A DNA stretch of 64,000 nt from Stigonema ocellatum SAG 48.90 = DSM 106950 (lineage in GTDB: Bacteria > Cyanobacteriota > Cyanobacteriia > Cyanobacteriales > Nostocaceae). The notes under the pieces were generated by a model. It made no database searches and was not told where the DNA came from. It saw only the letters and a program-made list of their open reading frames with translations. A program made the position numbers and the translations under genes. The DNA lies in assembly GCA_016903675.1 (NCBI GenBank), contig JADQBA010000008.1:1-64000 (forward strand). Direction: 5' to 3'. Below, piece after piece: positions 8,971-18,321 of the stretch; positions within the stretch are counted from its first letter, which is position 1; each line of letters opens with the position of its first letter.

Positions 8971-9303
8971 TCACGACCCCAGTTTAAAGGCTTCGAGAAA
9001 CAGGCTGTAGACCAAACCAATTTTAAGGCTGTTTAGTGTATCTAGCCAGAGCGATCGCCTCGCGGAGAAGCTACGACCATAAAATATCCTACTAGCGATT
9101 TCCGTCAACAGCACTAAAATCCCAGCTACAACAACGTCCCATTCAGCCGTTTGTCCTGCTGTGGTGGAAATTGCGCTTCCCAGAAAAAAACCAAACAACA
9201 GACTAATGACCAGCAGCGACAACCGTCGCCAAGGATTGAACAACCATTGTCCCAATCGCCTAGCAGTAGCATCTAACAGATTGTTGAGACGAGTGTTTTG
9301 CAT
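8971..9303 (-). CDS. DUF565 (Ycf20-like) membrane protein
   Basis: A 110-residue protein (ATG at 9303; a TTG fifteen bases upstream is also in frame) with two or three membrane segments: RLSLLVISLLFGFFLGSAIS, WDVVVAGILVLLTEIASR and the C-terminal SLKIGLVYSLFLEAFKLG. The order NNLLDATARRLGQWLFNPWRRLSL...FFLG...E.x.R is the pattern of DUF565/Ycf20 proteins of cyanobacteria and plastids. In algae and plants Ycf20 relatives are linked to non-photochemical quenching, but the cyanobacterial role is not established. It lies downstream of no obvious operon partner and is separated from glyK by the ccccact array. Confidence 0.82.
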   Translation of the reverse strand: MQNTRLNNLLDATARRLGQWLFNPWRRLSLLVISLLFGFFLGSAISTTAGQTAEWDVVVAGILVLLTEIASRIFYGRSFSARRSLWLDTLNSLKIGLVYSLFLEAFKLGS

Positions 9304-9604
9304 TGCTCGGACTTGCAAAAGTCAAGATTTTTTGAAAAATTTTTTCCTATACTGGAGTATATACGGTTTAGCATAGGCTTGCTGGAATACTATTGTACAT
9401 ATATCTTAGGTTTTCAGTCAGTAACAACATTTATACATATTGTTACCCTGAACCAAGGATAAGATAAATGTCAAGCAATATACTCATTACGGTAGTAGCT
9501 CGCAACATAGCTTTAGGCTAGGTTTGTGGTTAATTGGACTTTTTCACAATTGGCTACTATGTCGTCAAGCCTACAAAAAATACTTATTTCTAATAACTAT
9601 CAAG

Positions 9605-10213
9605 ATGAAATTGCTGATGTATCGTCATGCTGTTCTGGTAGCTTGTTTTTTGGCACTGCTTTTACTACCTGCGGGATGCTACCAGGTAAGTGTATCCTTT
9701 GAGCCTTCAAACTCAGAAACCGAAACACCTTCACCACCACCAACTCAGCCCTCCCAGTTGGAGAAAACGGAGACCTTATCTGTTTCACAGGAAAAAGCTA
9801 ACGTTCCTACTGTACCAACTCCAGCATCCACGCCAAAAAATAGTGTCTTAATCTCTTATAATAACTCAAGTAGGAAAGGATTGCAACAAGGAAGTTTGCG
9901 AATGAGCAATCAAACGCAAAAGCCTGTGCGGCTTGCCTTACTGGCGAGGCGATCGGTGGTGAAGGGTTCTGACTCTCAAAAGTCCAACTATGATGTCCCA
10001 GCACATTGGGATTTTTCTCCCAAAGAAGGTAGTGAGAAGGGGCTGATTCTATCCCTGCCTAACGGTAACTTAAAGTTGGAAAAGGGAGATATTTTGGTTG
10101 CCTTTGCACAAGATAGTTCCCGTCGCTACTGGGGCCCATATGTTGTTGGCGAAACTTCCTTACCTACTTGGAATGCCCAAAACAGAGAATGGCAATTACT
10201 GCTTACTAAATAG
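9605..10213 (+). CDS. Lipoprotein of unknown function
   Basis: I set the start at the ATG at 9605 (MKLLMYRHAV). An upstream frame to 9524 exists but lacks the feel of a signal sequence. The N-terminus is a type II signal with lipobox LLPAGC, so the mature protein should begin at that Cys and be lipid anchored. A Pro/Ser/Thr-rich linker of about 55 residues follows. The C-terminal 110 residues form a beta-rich domain (LISYNNSSRKGLQQGSLRMS... to ...WQLLLTK) that I do not recognise. A repeat-filled gap follows (10215-10397: ggtgtt tandems facing aacaacc tandems). Confidence 0.72.
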   Translation: MKLLMYRHAVLVACFLALLLLPAGCYQVSVSFEPSNSETETPSPPPTQPSQLEKTETLSVSQEKANVPTVPTPASTPKNSVLISYNNSSRKGLQQGSLRMSNQTQKPVRLALLARRSVVKGSDSQKSNYDVPAHWDFSPKEGSEKGLILSLPNGNLKLEKGDILVAFAQDSSRRYWGPYVVGETSLPTWNAQNREWQLLLTK

Positions 10214-10214
10214 T

Positions 10215-10397
10215 TATTGTGAAGTTAGGTGTTGGTTGTTTGGTGTTTGGTGTTTGTTGTTAGGTGTTAGGTGTTAGGTGTTATCGTTCCAACTAACAAC
10301 CAACAACCAACAACCAACAATTCCCCAATTCCCCAACCAACAACCAACAATTCCCCAATTCCCCAACCAACAATCAACAACCAACAATCAACAACTA
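10215..10397. repeat. Complementary tandem repeats (ttaggtgttagg / aacaaccaacaa)
   Basis: G/T-rich units (tggtgtttgg, ttaggtgttagg) up to about 10282 are followed by A/C-rich units (caaccaacaaccaac, ttccccaattcccc). The halves can pair to form a long imperfect hairpin between two convergent genes, and it may act as a terminator for both. Confidence 0.75.
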
Positions 10398-13300
10398 ACA
10401 TTTAAAGCTTGATTAATTTTGTTTAATAAGTCTTCCATTGAAATTGAGCGAGGCAAAATCTCATTAGCGATGGTGCCTACAACAGTTTCTAGGGATTCTA
10501 CGGTATTATTTTTCTTTTGTGTTCCTTTTTGGGGAGTCTGAGGCTGCTTATCTTCTACCTCATTGGGATTTAATCGCTGGTCGAGTACCAAAATGGGTGG
10601 CAAATCGAAAGGCAATTGCCCTAATGTTTTGAGTGCTAAGTATACCTCTTTTTGGATAGTGGACTCTCCTAGGCAAATCAGTAATAGGTCAACGCTTTGG
10701 TGACGAATTTGTTGTAGTAGTTCTGCCCAAGACCGACCCATGACTGCTTTCAAGCCAGCAGTTTGTAGGTACTGAATCAAAGCTTGGAACCACTCAGACC
10801 CACGAGAGATAGTCAGAGGTTTTAACCCGAAGGAAGGAGAAGAGGTATTGATTTGATCGCTGACGCTACTTTGTGAGGAGTTTTTTTGTGAGCTATCGCC
10901 CTTCGTCTGCTTGTGCCTTACCTCTGGTAAATCTGGTAGCATGGCAAAATCCACCACTAAAATGTTAGGTGGGCAGCTTACACCAGCTGCAATTTGCAGC
11001 ACCGATAATAAGGAATCTGTTTTCCGGCGACCAATTCTCTGGTCAATGCCCAATGGTTTTGATAAGCAAGGAAAGACAGAGATCCCAGCTACCTGAGTAG
11101 CTGCTTGGGTAGTTGCCACATCGCAGGTAACAAGCGGTAAAGCTACCAAACGTTTGTACTGACTGAGTTTTTGCAGGTAAGTTCCGGCTGCGGGTATTTC
11201 TGCATCTAGCAAAACGACATCAAAACGCCAAACCCTCGCCAGCAGTTCTGCTTGATCTAAGTCATCCACTTCTACAACCCGGTGGTTTTGGAGTGACAAA
11301 TGGGGATGTATAAATTCCCACTCAGGATCAACTAACCTGAGAATTCGCAGTGGAGTTTTAGTAGAGATAGTTTCACCACTGTGTAACTTTTGCTGCCGAA
11401 TTTCTGGTGTAGTACATAACTTTTCTAGCAGTGGTGCTAAGACCTGATGCTCTACTGGCAAACTCAAGAAACCTTCTGCTTGGTTGGCAATTGCTTGCTT
11501 CTTTTCGGCTCTTGTGGCGGTAACAACTACAGAAATATGGCGAGTTACAGCATCCGATTTGAGTAAGGTTAGCACATCCCAACCTGACAACAACGGGAGC
11601 AACGGATTGAGGAATATAGCTTTGGGTTGCAAGCGACGGGCTTTTTCTAATGCTTCACATCCCGACCGAGCAATCACCACCCGATATCCTAAACGAGTCA
11701 GGGAGAGAGTCAAATCTTCAATGTATTGGGCTACTGCCTCAACAACTAAAACTAGGCTGTTGTCATGAGTATGTTCGTTATTGTGAGAAGTGGCATCGGA
11801 GTGGTGCCCTGTTTGTCCATTTGCTGTTCTGTTGTGGAGTTTAGGCGTTGTAGCGATTCCTGTGGGATTACTGTGAGGAAACCATGAATAGCTTCCGGAC
11901 TTACTTTCCAAGTCTTGTTGTCCCCATGTCCCCATATCTCCTGCTCTCCTCTGGGGAGGACTGGGCGGTAAAAGTAGTGTAAACTGGCTGCCTTTGCCTT
12001 CCCGAGACAAGAAGCTAACATCGCCACCATGAAGCCTCGCCAAGGCTCTGGTTAAAACAAGCCCCAGACCTGTTCCTTCATGTTGACGGGTGAGGGGATT
12101 TTCCAGTTGTTGAAATTTTTGAAATATGAGATGCTGCTGGTGTTCAGGAATCCCAATACCTGTATCCCAAACTGTAAAGGTAATCCAACCTTCCCAACGA
12201 TTGACCCACAGCCCAATTTCACCACCTGTTTCAGTAAACTTGAAGGCATTGGAAAGTAGGTGTACCAGCATCTGGCGTAAGCGCAACTCATCCGCCACCA
12301 TCTCGTCTAAGCCAGGTTCAATGGAGATGGTCAATTGGTGTTCTGGTAAAGGTGATGCTTGGGTTTGGCGAAGGTGTGTTGCTTTGCTGGTTTCTCGGTG
12401 GATAGTTTTTGCTTCCGATATGGCGCGATCGCACACAGCGCGAATTTTGACATGGGACAGCGTTAATTCCATCTGTCCGGTTTCCATGCGGGTTAAATCC
12501 AAAATGTCATTGACCACACTCATCAGGTGGCGTCCACTTTGATGAATGAGTCCTGCATAACGGGCTTGACGCTCGTTTAGTTCGCCCAACTGCTGATCTA
12601 CCAGCAGCCGCGATAAACCTAAAACGGCAGTCAAGGGCGTTTTCAGTTCATGACTAATACAAGCTAAAAACTCATCCTTTAACCGATTTAGTTGAATGAG
12701 ATCGGCATTTTTTGCCGCCAGTTCTTTGCAAAGCTGTTGCTGTTCGGTCACGTCAGTCGCTAGCATGAGCCACAGGTCGGTGCTGGGTGAAAGCTCTGAG
12801 TGAGGACTATCTAAGGGAATTTTGACAAATTGCCAGATTCGCTCCTGACCATTTTGCACTTCAACGACGCAGGTACAAGTACCAAGTTGGTTATCCAAAA
12901 AGCATCGACTTCCAGCAATTTCTAATGGCTGTTGCTCCTGATGCTTTTTAGCTGAAGCCGATTTTGAACGACGTGGTAAGGTTTTTTCGGGTATGGCTTC
13001 AGTCAAAACCGACACAGTATTCTCTTGAGAATGAAGTTTCAAAGGGTTGGGCTGCTTTTGGCTGTTATGCTCATTGCTCCTGTCACGAGAATTAACAACT
13101 GCTTTTTGATTGGGGTGTTGTGATTTTGCTGGGTCTGTTGACAGTATTGCCTGTACCTGTTGTCTCACCCCTTCTGGATCTTTAAATGTGCCGAATTGCT
13201 GCCACCAAGCTGGGTTTTGCGTCACCACCTCCCCAGTACTTGTTTGCAACATTAAAGGCCAAGGCAGTCGTTCCAGCAAGTGTACTAATGGCTTTTCTTG

Positions 13301-13864
13301 GAGTGGCTTGTATTCTATGCGCTGCTGTTTGCCAGCTGGATTTTTCCTTTCTTCAGTATTAGTAGACGTCCGAAGGTTCGCTTTCGTGAAAGCTGAGTAG
13401 CCATCGGTCTTGGAACTCATGGACAATCTCTGCTTGGCCACACATTGTAACAGGCGCGAGCTATCTACAAGCCCCACAAATTTGCCAGCCTTGTCAATCA
13501 GTGCCAAATCTAAGTTAGTGTAAGTTTGGGTTTGTTGCGATCGCAAAAACGATCCCAACTGCTCAACACAAGAAGAATCTGGTAATGTCTGTACCTGCTG
13601 AATGAGCGCCTTATCTAAGGATGCTACTGGCTGCTGTAAATCTAAAAAATTAGGATTTTGGTCTTTTTGCTCTGATAAGAGCAATTGTAGTACTAAACTG
13701 GCAGAGTACAGCAACCCTGTTGGGCATTGCTGCTGATTTAATATTATCAGGCGATCGCACTGCTTTTCCTGAAAAATCTCCAGCACAATTGCCAGCGTAG
13801 TTGTTTCTAGGCAACTAGGTACGCTTGCAATAAAGTCATTTAGCGGGTACTTTAGCATTGACAT
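10388..13864 (-). CDS. CBS-PAS hybrid sensor histidine kinase with degenerate receivers
   Basis: A 1158-residue soluble hybrid kinase. Residues 1-150 resemble a paired CBS module. A PAS-like region, interrupted by a charged linker, spans about 190-375. HisKA has phosphoacceptor His405 in ISHELKTPL. HATPase_c has VHLLSNAFKFTE (N box), WDTGIGIP (G1) and GTGLGLVLT (G2). Three receiver-like regions follow. In the first the phosphorylatable Asp is Asn (AIFLNPLLP, about 753); the second keeps Asp (VVLLDAEIP); the third is strongly degenerate. A linker reads GDMGTWGQQD, from a tandem repeat. It diverges from kaiA across 1.2 kb. I recall a hybrid kinase at the same place upstream of Anabaena kaiA. 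It is not SasA, because no KaiB-like domain is present. Signal and partner are unknown. Confidence 0.88.
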   Translation of the reverse strand: MSMLKYPLNDFIASVPSCLETTTLAIVLEIFQEKQCDRLIILNQQQCPTGLLYSASLVLQLLLSEQKDQNPNFLDLQQPVASLDKALIQQVQTLPDSSCVEQLGSFLRSQQTQTYTNLDLALIDKAGKFVGLVDSSRLLQCVAKQRLSMSSKTDGYSAFTKANLRTSTNTEERKNPAGKQQRIEYKPLQEKPLVHLLERLPWPLMLQTSTGEVVTQNPAWWQQFGTFKDPEGVRQQVQAILSTDPAKSQHPNQKAVVNSRDRSNEHNSQKQPNPLKLHSQENTVSVLTEAIPEKTLPRRSKSASAKKHQEQQPLEIAGSRCFLDNQLGTCTCVVEVQNGQERIWQFVKIPLDSPHSELSPSTDLWLMLATDVTEQQQLCKELAAKNADLIQLNRLKDEFLACISHELKTPLTAVLGLSRLLVDQQLGELNERQARYAGLIHQSGRHLMSVVNDILDLTRMETGQMELTLSHVKIRAVCDRAISEAKTIHRETSKATHLRQTQASPLPEHQLTISIEPGLDEMVADELRLRQMLVHLLSNAFKFTETGGEIGLWVNRWEGWITFTVWDTGIGIPEHQQHLIFQKFQQLENPLTRQHEGTGLGLVLTRALARLHGGDVSFLSREGKGSQFTLLLPPSPPQRRAGDMGTWGQQDLESKSGSYSWFPHSNPTGIATTPKLHNRTANGQTGHHSDATSHNNEHTHDNSLVLVVEAVAQYIEDLTLSLTRLGYRVVIARSGCEALEKARRLQPKAIFLNPLLPLLSGWDVLTLLKSDAVTRHISVVVTATRAEKKQAIANQAEGFLSLPVEHQVLAPLLEKLCTTPEIRQQKLHSGETISTKTPLRILRLVDPEWEFIHPHLSLQNHRVVEVDDLDQAELLARVWRFDVVLLDAEIPAAGTYLQKLSQYKRLVALPLVTCDVATTQAATQVAGISVFPCLSKPLGIDQRIGRRKTDSLLSVLQIAAGVSCPPNILVVDFAMLPDLPEVRHKQTKGDSSQKNSSQSSVSDQINTSSPSFGLKPLTISRGSEWFQALIQYLQTAGLKAVMGRSWAELLQQIRHQSVDLLLICLGESTIQKEVYLALKTLGQLPFDLPPILVLDQRLNPNEVEDKQPQTPQKGTQKKNNTVESLETVVGTIANEILPRSISMEDLLNKINQALNVSC

Positions 13865-15046
13865 AAGGCAATGGGGTCATTCCTCACGGGAAGTGTATGC
13901 TGTCGATACCACCTAGTGAGCGGCAAAAACTCCAACGGTGTTTCCAACTGAAGCAATATCCTCCATGAAGATTGAAATCAGGGATTCAAGTTAATCGTTC
14001 AACACATTTGAGAAGGGGACCCTTGATTGGCGACAGGTTCGATTTGGTTGGGGTCCCAATCCCCAACCAATCAGATAAGAATTTCTTGCCCTGTCCAAGG
14101 GTCCCCAGTCAAGGATCCCCTTCTCAAGGGTCCCGCGACCCTTTGATACAATCTATTTTGCCCTCAGCCAACAAGTTGTTTGAGTGCGAAGATTTGTCTT
14201 TGCTGCCAAGGAAAAAGCGGGAGACAATGCTCACGCTTTGTCCTTGGGGGTGTTGAAACTTTTCATCGATAGCGACAGCTATGACAATTATGGCCCCAAA
14301 GACTCGTTTTAGAACCTTTAGGAATTATAATGATTTGGAATTCCACAATCGTTTATATTTGTTTAAGTATCTTATAAAGGATTAGAATAACAAAATCTCT
14401 ATTAAGATAGATATAAAAATCTGCCAATAGTGAGCTACCAACCTCACAATAGATACGTGATGGCAGGTGGTGCCCAGAGAAGTTGGCTCTTATACAAATT
14501 TCTCCTTGCTGAATGACTTGCGATCATCCTAGCACCTAGTGCCGCTACGCGTAATTCGTAATGACGCTCGTGCCTCGCTAACGCTGCGCTAACGTAATTC
14601 GTAATTACCGTGACTATCAGGGTTTTAGACATTTCAAATGGGTGGCTTATTTACGCGCCCCCTGTACTAGTATCATTAGAATAGATTGTCTCGTGGTGCT
14701 AACACTGTTGACTAGCGTTGGGGTGTGAGGGTGTAGGGGACACCACAAAATTTTTTTTAAACAAGAGCACCTGGGAGAGCCTCATCCTTTTAGGGATGGG
14801 ATGATAGTCGCTCCGTCGCCGTCATTAATCATTGGTCATGAGTAAAAAAAATGACAAAGGACCAATGACTAATGACGCTTTATCACACGAATTCTAGGGG
14901 GTGGGATGAGCTTAAAAGGTAAAATAGTGTCGTGCCTGCTCAAAAGTTAATGGGAAAAACCTGCCCCTACTCAGGCTTGACAAATGTCTTAAAGATTTTT
15001 TTGCAGTTAACCGCCAAGCGGGCGAGATTACCAGTTTTTTCAGCAA
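13865..15046. other. 1.2-kb intergenic region between hybrid kinase and kaiA
   Basis: I see no credible gene. The region holds a perfect 10-bp-arm palindrome, TTGGTTGGGG/CCCCAACCAA (14044-14070), within a block of gggaccc/gggtccc repeats; a second hairpin near 14215-14245; copies of the gtaattcgtaat tandem (14550-14610); an IS-end-like hairpin at 14773-14803; and a cattggtcat/ccaatgactaatg inverted pair (14824-14878). kaiA and kinase promoters must lie here but I could not pick reliable -10/-35 boxes. Confidence 0.6.
14773..14803. repeat. IS605-type end hairpin (solo), copy 1
   Basis: The sequence gggagagcctcatcctttt followed by agggatgggatg is the reverse complement, with two or three changes, of 43952-43981 (cccatccctagaaggataag...). 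Both are hairpins of the kind that end IS200/IS605 elements but have no transposase next to them. Confidence 0.55.
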
Positions 15047-15352
15047 ATGACGAGAGCCGAACAGCAGGCATTGTTGCAGCAACTCAAATCAGACTACCGC
15101 CAGATCCTTTTAATCTATTTTACCACTGACAAGAAAGTGAAAGAAAAAATTGATAAATTTATCAATGCAGTATTTTGTGCTAATATTCCTGTGCCGCAAA
15201 TCATCGAAATTCACATGGAACTCATTGACGAATTTGCCAAACAGCTAAAATTGGAAGGAAGACGTGATGAAACATTACTTGATTACCGATTAACATTGAT
15301 CGATATACTGGCTCACCTCTGCGAACAATATCGATGTTCGATTCCCAAATAG
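15047..15352 (+). CDS. kaiA: Circadian clock protein KaiA, short form
   Basis: KaiA stimulates KaiC autophosphorylation by binding its C-terminal tail. The 101 residues correspond only to the C-terminal four-helix dimer domain (QALLQQLKSDYRQILLIYFTTD, DKFINAVFCANIPVPQIIEIHMELIDEF, DYRLTLIDILAHLCEQYR). The N-terminal pseudo-receiver domain of Synechococcus KaiA is absent, and the 400 bp upstream do not encode it in any frame. A short KaiA is the normal form in Anabaena/Nostoc, so this is not a truncation event here. The ATG at 15047 gives the family start MTR. A repeat element separates kaiA from kaiB. Confidence 0.95.
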   Translation: MTRAEQQALLQQLKSDYRQILLIYFTTDKKVKEKIDKFINAVFCANIPVPQIIEIHMELIDEFAKQLKLEGRRDETLLDYRLTLIDILAHLCEQYRCSIPK

Positions 15353-15358
15353 ATAAAA

Positions 15359-15552
15359 TATAGCAATCCGTGGAGGAATTACAAACAGATATCCCTTGTC
15401 CCCCCGGCCCCAAAGGGGAAGTCAAAAGTCAAAAGTCAAAAGTCAAAAGTGTTTTGAATTTTGAATGCGTGAATTTCCGCGTAGCGGCTTGTCCCCCTTG
15501 CCCCCCTTGTCCCCCTTGTCCCCCTTGTCCAGATCTTAAATAGGATTGCCAT
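15359..15552. repeat. tatagcaatcc terminal-inverted-repeat element, copy A
   Basis: The left end is tatagcaatccgtggagg and the right end ttaaataggattgcc, an inverted match. Between them lie aagtcaaaagtcaaaag tandems and ttgtcccccttgtccccc tandems. The copy sits between kaiA and kaiB. Other copies are at 25479-25676 (reversed), 37440-37482 (right end only), 45555-45664 and 49983-50086. Confidence 0.8.
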
Positions 15553-15676
15553 CTATCGAGGTGAGATCTTCAACAGGATTGAAAACTCACGTACTCCATA
15601 CCCATAGATGCCCTGTGCCTTTTAGGACTGCACCCTAACATCCTGTATTTCCATAGTTTTTGGACAGCCTGTACCT

Positions 15677-15997
15677 ATGACGAATAATGTAAGAAAGACA
15701 TATGTTCTGAAGCTTTATGTAGCAGGTAACACTCCGAACTCAGTACGGGCATTGAAAACACTCAAAAACATTCTAGAGGAGGAGTTTCAAGGGGTTTATG
15801 CTTTGAAAGTCATCGACGTGCTGAAAAACCCCCAACTGGCAGAAGAAGATAAAATATTAGCCACGCCAACACTAGCTAAAATTTTGCCTCCACCCGTCCG
15901 CAAAATCATCGGGGATCTTTCAGACAGAGAAAGAGTGTTGATTGGATTAGATTTATTGTATGAAGAACTGATTGAAGGAGAAAAATTGGAAGAATAG
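15677..15997 (+). CDS. kaiB: Circadian clock protein KaiB
   Basis: KaiB, a metamorphic thioredoxin-like protein, binds the CI ring of phosphorylated KaiC, sequesters KaiA and so turns the clock from phosphorylation to dephosphorylation. The 106 residues match the family: YVLKLYVAGNTPNSVRALKTLKNILEEEF, YALKVIDVLKNPQLAEEDKILATPTLAKILPPPVRKIIGDL and the acidic tail EELIEGEKLEE. The ATG at 15677 is the only suitable start. A 324-bp gap with a repeat element separates it from kaiA, and a 356-bp gap from kaiC, so it may not share a single tight transcript with either. Confidence 0.98.
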   Translation: MTNNVRKTYVLKLYVAGNTPNSVRALKTLKNILEEEFQGVYALKVIDVLKNPQLAEEDKILATPTLAKILPPPVRKIIGDLSDRERVLIGLDLLYEELIEGEKLEE

Positions 15998-16353
15998 ACT
16001 TATTAAACATAAAATCTTAGTGGTAAACATTATAAATAAATTAACTAGTACACGAGGCGCGGAAATAAAGCGATGTTGAAGAGGGCTGGAGGTAGCTATG
16101 CTAAAGGCGTTGAGATTGGGACTCAGACACCAGATGAAGGTAAACCGCCCAACCTTTGCGGAGGTTTTAAACCAGGTTTGGGCGGCTGTAGGCTGACTTT
16201 AAACTTAATTCTGATATAGCTACCAACAGCCGCGAGGTAGGGCTGGCAAAAAATCCAAAAATGCTGATGTATCAAGCCTTCTGCCTCCAGAATAGCTGCA
16301 TACCTGCCGAATTGTACTAGGTAGAATCCCTGTTTGTAAGTTTTAAACAAACA

Positions 16354-17916
16354 ATGAGTGAACAAGACCAACTAGCACAAAATACCACACCAGTACTTGG
16401 AGGGGTAGAAAAAATTCGCACAATGATAGAGGGCTTTGACGATATTAGTCATGGCGGATTACCTCTTGGTCGAACTACCTTAGTAAGCGGTACTTCTGGC
16501 ACAGGCAAAACTTTATTTTCTCTGGAGTTTCTTTATAACGGTATTAGCCACTTTAATGAGCCGGGAGTATTTGTCACCTTTGAAGAATCTCCCTGTGATA
16601 TTATTAGAAATGCTAAGAGTCTTGGTTGGAATTTACAACGCTTAATTGATGAAGGAAAGCTGTTTATTCTTGATGCTTCTCCCGATCCCGAAGGACAAGA
16701 TGTAGTAGGTAACTTCGACCTTTCTGCATTAATTGAGCGCCTACAATATGCAATTCGTAAATACAACGCAAAACGTGTTTCTGTTGATTCCATAACAGCA
16801 GTATTTCAGCAGTATGAAGCTATGGGAGTTGTGCGACGAGAAATTTTCCGTCTCGTAGCGCGTCTCAAAATCTTAAATGTCACAACCATCATTACGACAG
16901 AACGTGCGGAAGAATATGGACCTGTTGCCAGTTTTGGGGTAGAAGAATTTGTTTCTGATAATGTAGTGATTATTCGCAACGTTTTGGAAGGAGAACGCCG
17001 CCGTCGCACAGCTGAAATCCTCAAATTGCGTGGTACGACACATATGAAAGGCGAGTATCCTTTTACAATTACAAATTCAGGAATCAATATTTTCCCATTA
17101 GGGGCGATGCGCTTAACTCAGCGGTCTTCTAACGTGCGAGTATCTTCTGGAGTCAAAACTTTGGATGAGATGTGTGGTGGTGGTTTCTTTAAAGATTCGA
17201 TTATTTTGGTGACAGGAGCCACAGGTACTGGTAAAACCTTACTGGTAAGTAAGTTTCTGCAAGATGGCTGCTTTAATGGCGAACGGGCAATATTATTTGC
17301 TTACGAAGAGTCACGCGCTCAATTGTCTCGCAATGCTTTCTCTTGGGGAATTAATTTTGAGGAATTAGAACACCTTGGGTTGCTCAAAATAATTTGTACC
17401 TATCCCGAATCCACTGGCTTAGAAGATCATCTACAAATTATTAAGTCAGAAATTTCGGAATTTAAGCCCTTTCGTATTGCCATTGATTCTCTTAGTGCTC
17501 TAGCGCGAGGAGTGAGCAATAATGCATTCCGACAATTTGTAATTGGTGTTACAGGCTACGCAAAGCAAGAGGAAATTACAGGCTTTTTTACTAACACAAG
17601 TGAACAGTTTATGGGATCGCATTCAATTACTGACTCCCATATTTCCACGATTACTGACACAATTCTCATGTTGCAGTATGTGGAAATTCATGGCGAAATG
17701 TCGCGGGCAATTAATGTATTCAAAATGAGGGGTTCTTGGCATGATAAAGGTATCCGCGAATACAACATTACTGCCGACGGTCCCGAAATTAAAGATTCTT
17801 TCCGGAACTACGAACGGATTGTCAGTGGCGCACCCACTCGGGTTACTATCGATGAAAAAGCGGAACTTTCTCGCATTGTCAAGAGCTTTCAAGACAAACA
17901 GAGTTCCGATTCGTGA
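16354..17916 (+). CDS. kaiC: Circadian clock ATPase/kinase KaiC
   Basis: KaiC is the hexameric double-RecA clock protein. The CI domain has Walker A GTSGTGKT (46-53) and catalytic Glu77/Glu78. The CII domain has Walker A GATGTGKT (288-295), Glu318/Glu319 and the autophosphorylation pair Ser431/Thr432 in HISTITD, in the same numbering as Synechococcus KaiC. The C-terminal tail carrying the KaiA-binding helix is present and the length (520) is standard. The 356 bp upstream contain an inverted pair, accgcccaacc and aggtttgggcggc (16145-16192), which could be a hairpin in the leader. All active-site residues are intact, so the oscillator should be functional. Confidence 0.99.
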   Translation: MSEQDQLAQNTTPVLGGVEKIRTMIEGFDDISHGGLPLGRTTLVSGTSGTGKTLFSLEFLYNGISHFNEPGVFVTFEESPCDIIRNAKSLGWNLQRLIDEGKLFILDASPDPEGQDVVGNFDLSALIERLQYAIRKYNAKRVSVDSITAVFQQYEAMGVVRREIFRLVARLKILNVTTIITTERAEEYGPVASFGVEEFVSDNVVIIRNVLEGERRRRTAEILKLRGTTHMKGEYPFTITNSGINIFPLGAMRLTQRSSNVRVSSGVKTLDEMCGGGFFKDSIILVTGATGTGKTLLVSKFLQDGCFNGERAILFAYEESRAQLSRNAFSWGINFEELEHLGLLKIICTYPESTGLEDHLQIIKSEISEFKPFRIAIDSLSALARGVSNNAFRQFVIGVTGYAKQEEITGFFTNTSEQFMGSHSITDSHISTITDTILMLQYVEIHGEMSRAINVFKMRGSWHDKGIREYNITADGPEIKDSFRNYERIVSGAPTRVTIDEKAELSRIVKSFQDKQSSDS

Positions 17917-17954
17917 GTAGTCTCAAACCGTAGCAATACGGCGTAAATCAGAGG

Positions 17955-18040
17955 AGAAGGGGGACAAGGGGACAAGGGGACAAGGGGACAAGGGGGACAA
18001 GGGGACAAGGGGGACAAGGAGGACAAGGAGGACAAGGACT
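17955..18040. repeat. Tandem ggggacaag repeat
   Basis: About ten units of gggggacaagg or ggacaagga follow kaiC. The same unit is the filler of the tatagcaatcc elements at 15.4, 25.5 and 50.0 kb, so this array may be a remnant of such an element. Confidence 0.85.
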
Positions 18041-18321
18041 AAACCACGCTTCTGGAGTAGAGAACAGCCTCGGTGGGTAATACCAGAGGCAAAATTTGTG
18101 GGCCACAGAGCACCAGTGTTTCTCTTTGCAGCTCTAAACTACCGTTGCATTTTTAAAATTTTGCCATTTTTTTCAATTTTCATCACTTATTATGGCTCAG
18201 TGTGTTGGCAAATGTCGTCCTGGTAGTGTGTAGCCTAGTACTTACATATTAAATAAGATCCCAAAAGGGATGGTAAAAATGCTTGTGATTTGGTTCACTT
18301 GATTTCGTGTGAGGGGATGCG

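Noticed and set aside
9468..9521. 17-codon ORF (MSSNILITVV...) before the lipoprotein gene
   Set aside because: Too short and without family resemblance. The nearby aaggataag is a weak ribosome site and not enough support.
13972..14256. Plus-strand ORF of 94 aa between the hybrid kinase and kaiA
   Set aside because: It is composed of gggaccc/gggtccc palindromic repeats, with no protein-like pattern.
14932..15129. ORF overlapping kaiA as a possible KaiA N-terminal domain
   Set aside because: It is in a different frame from kaiA and shows no receiver-like pattern. Short KaiA is normal for Nostocales.
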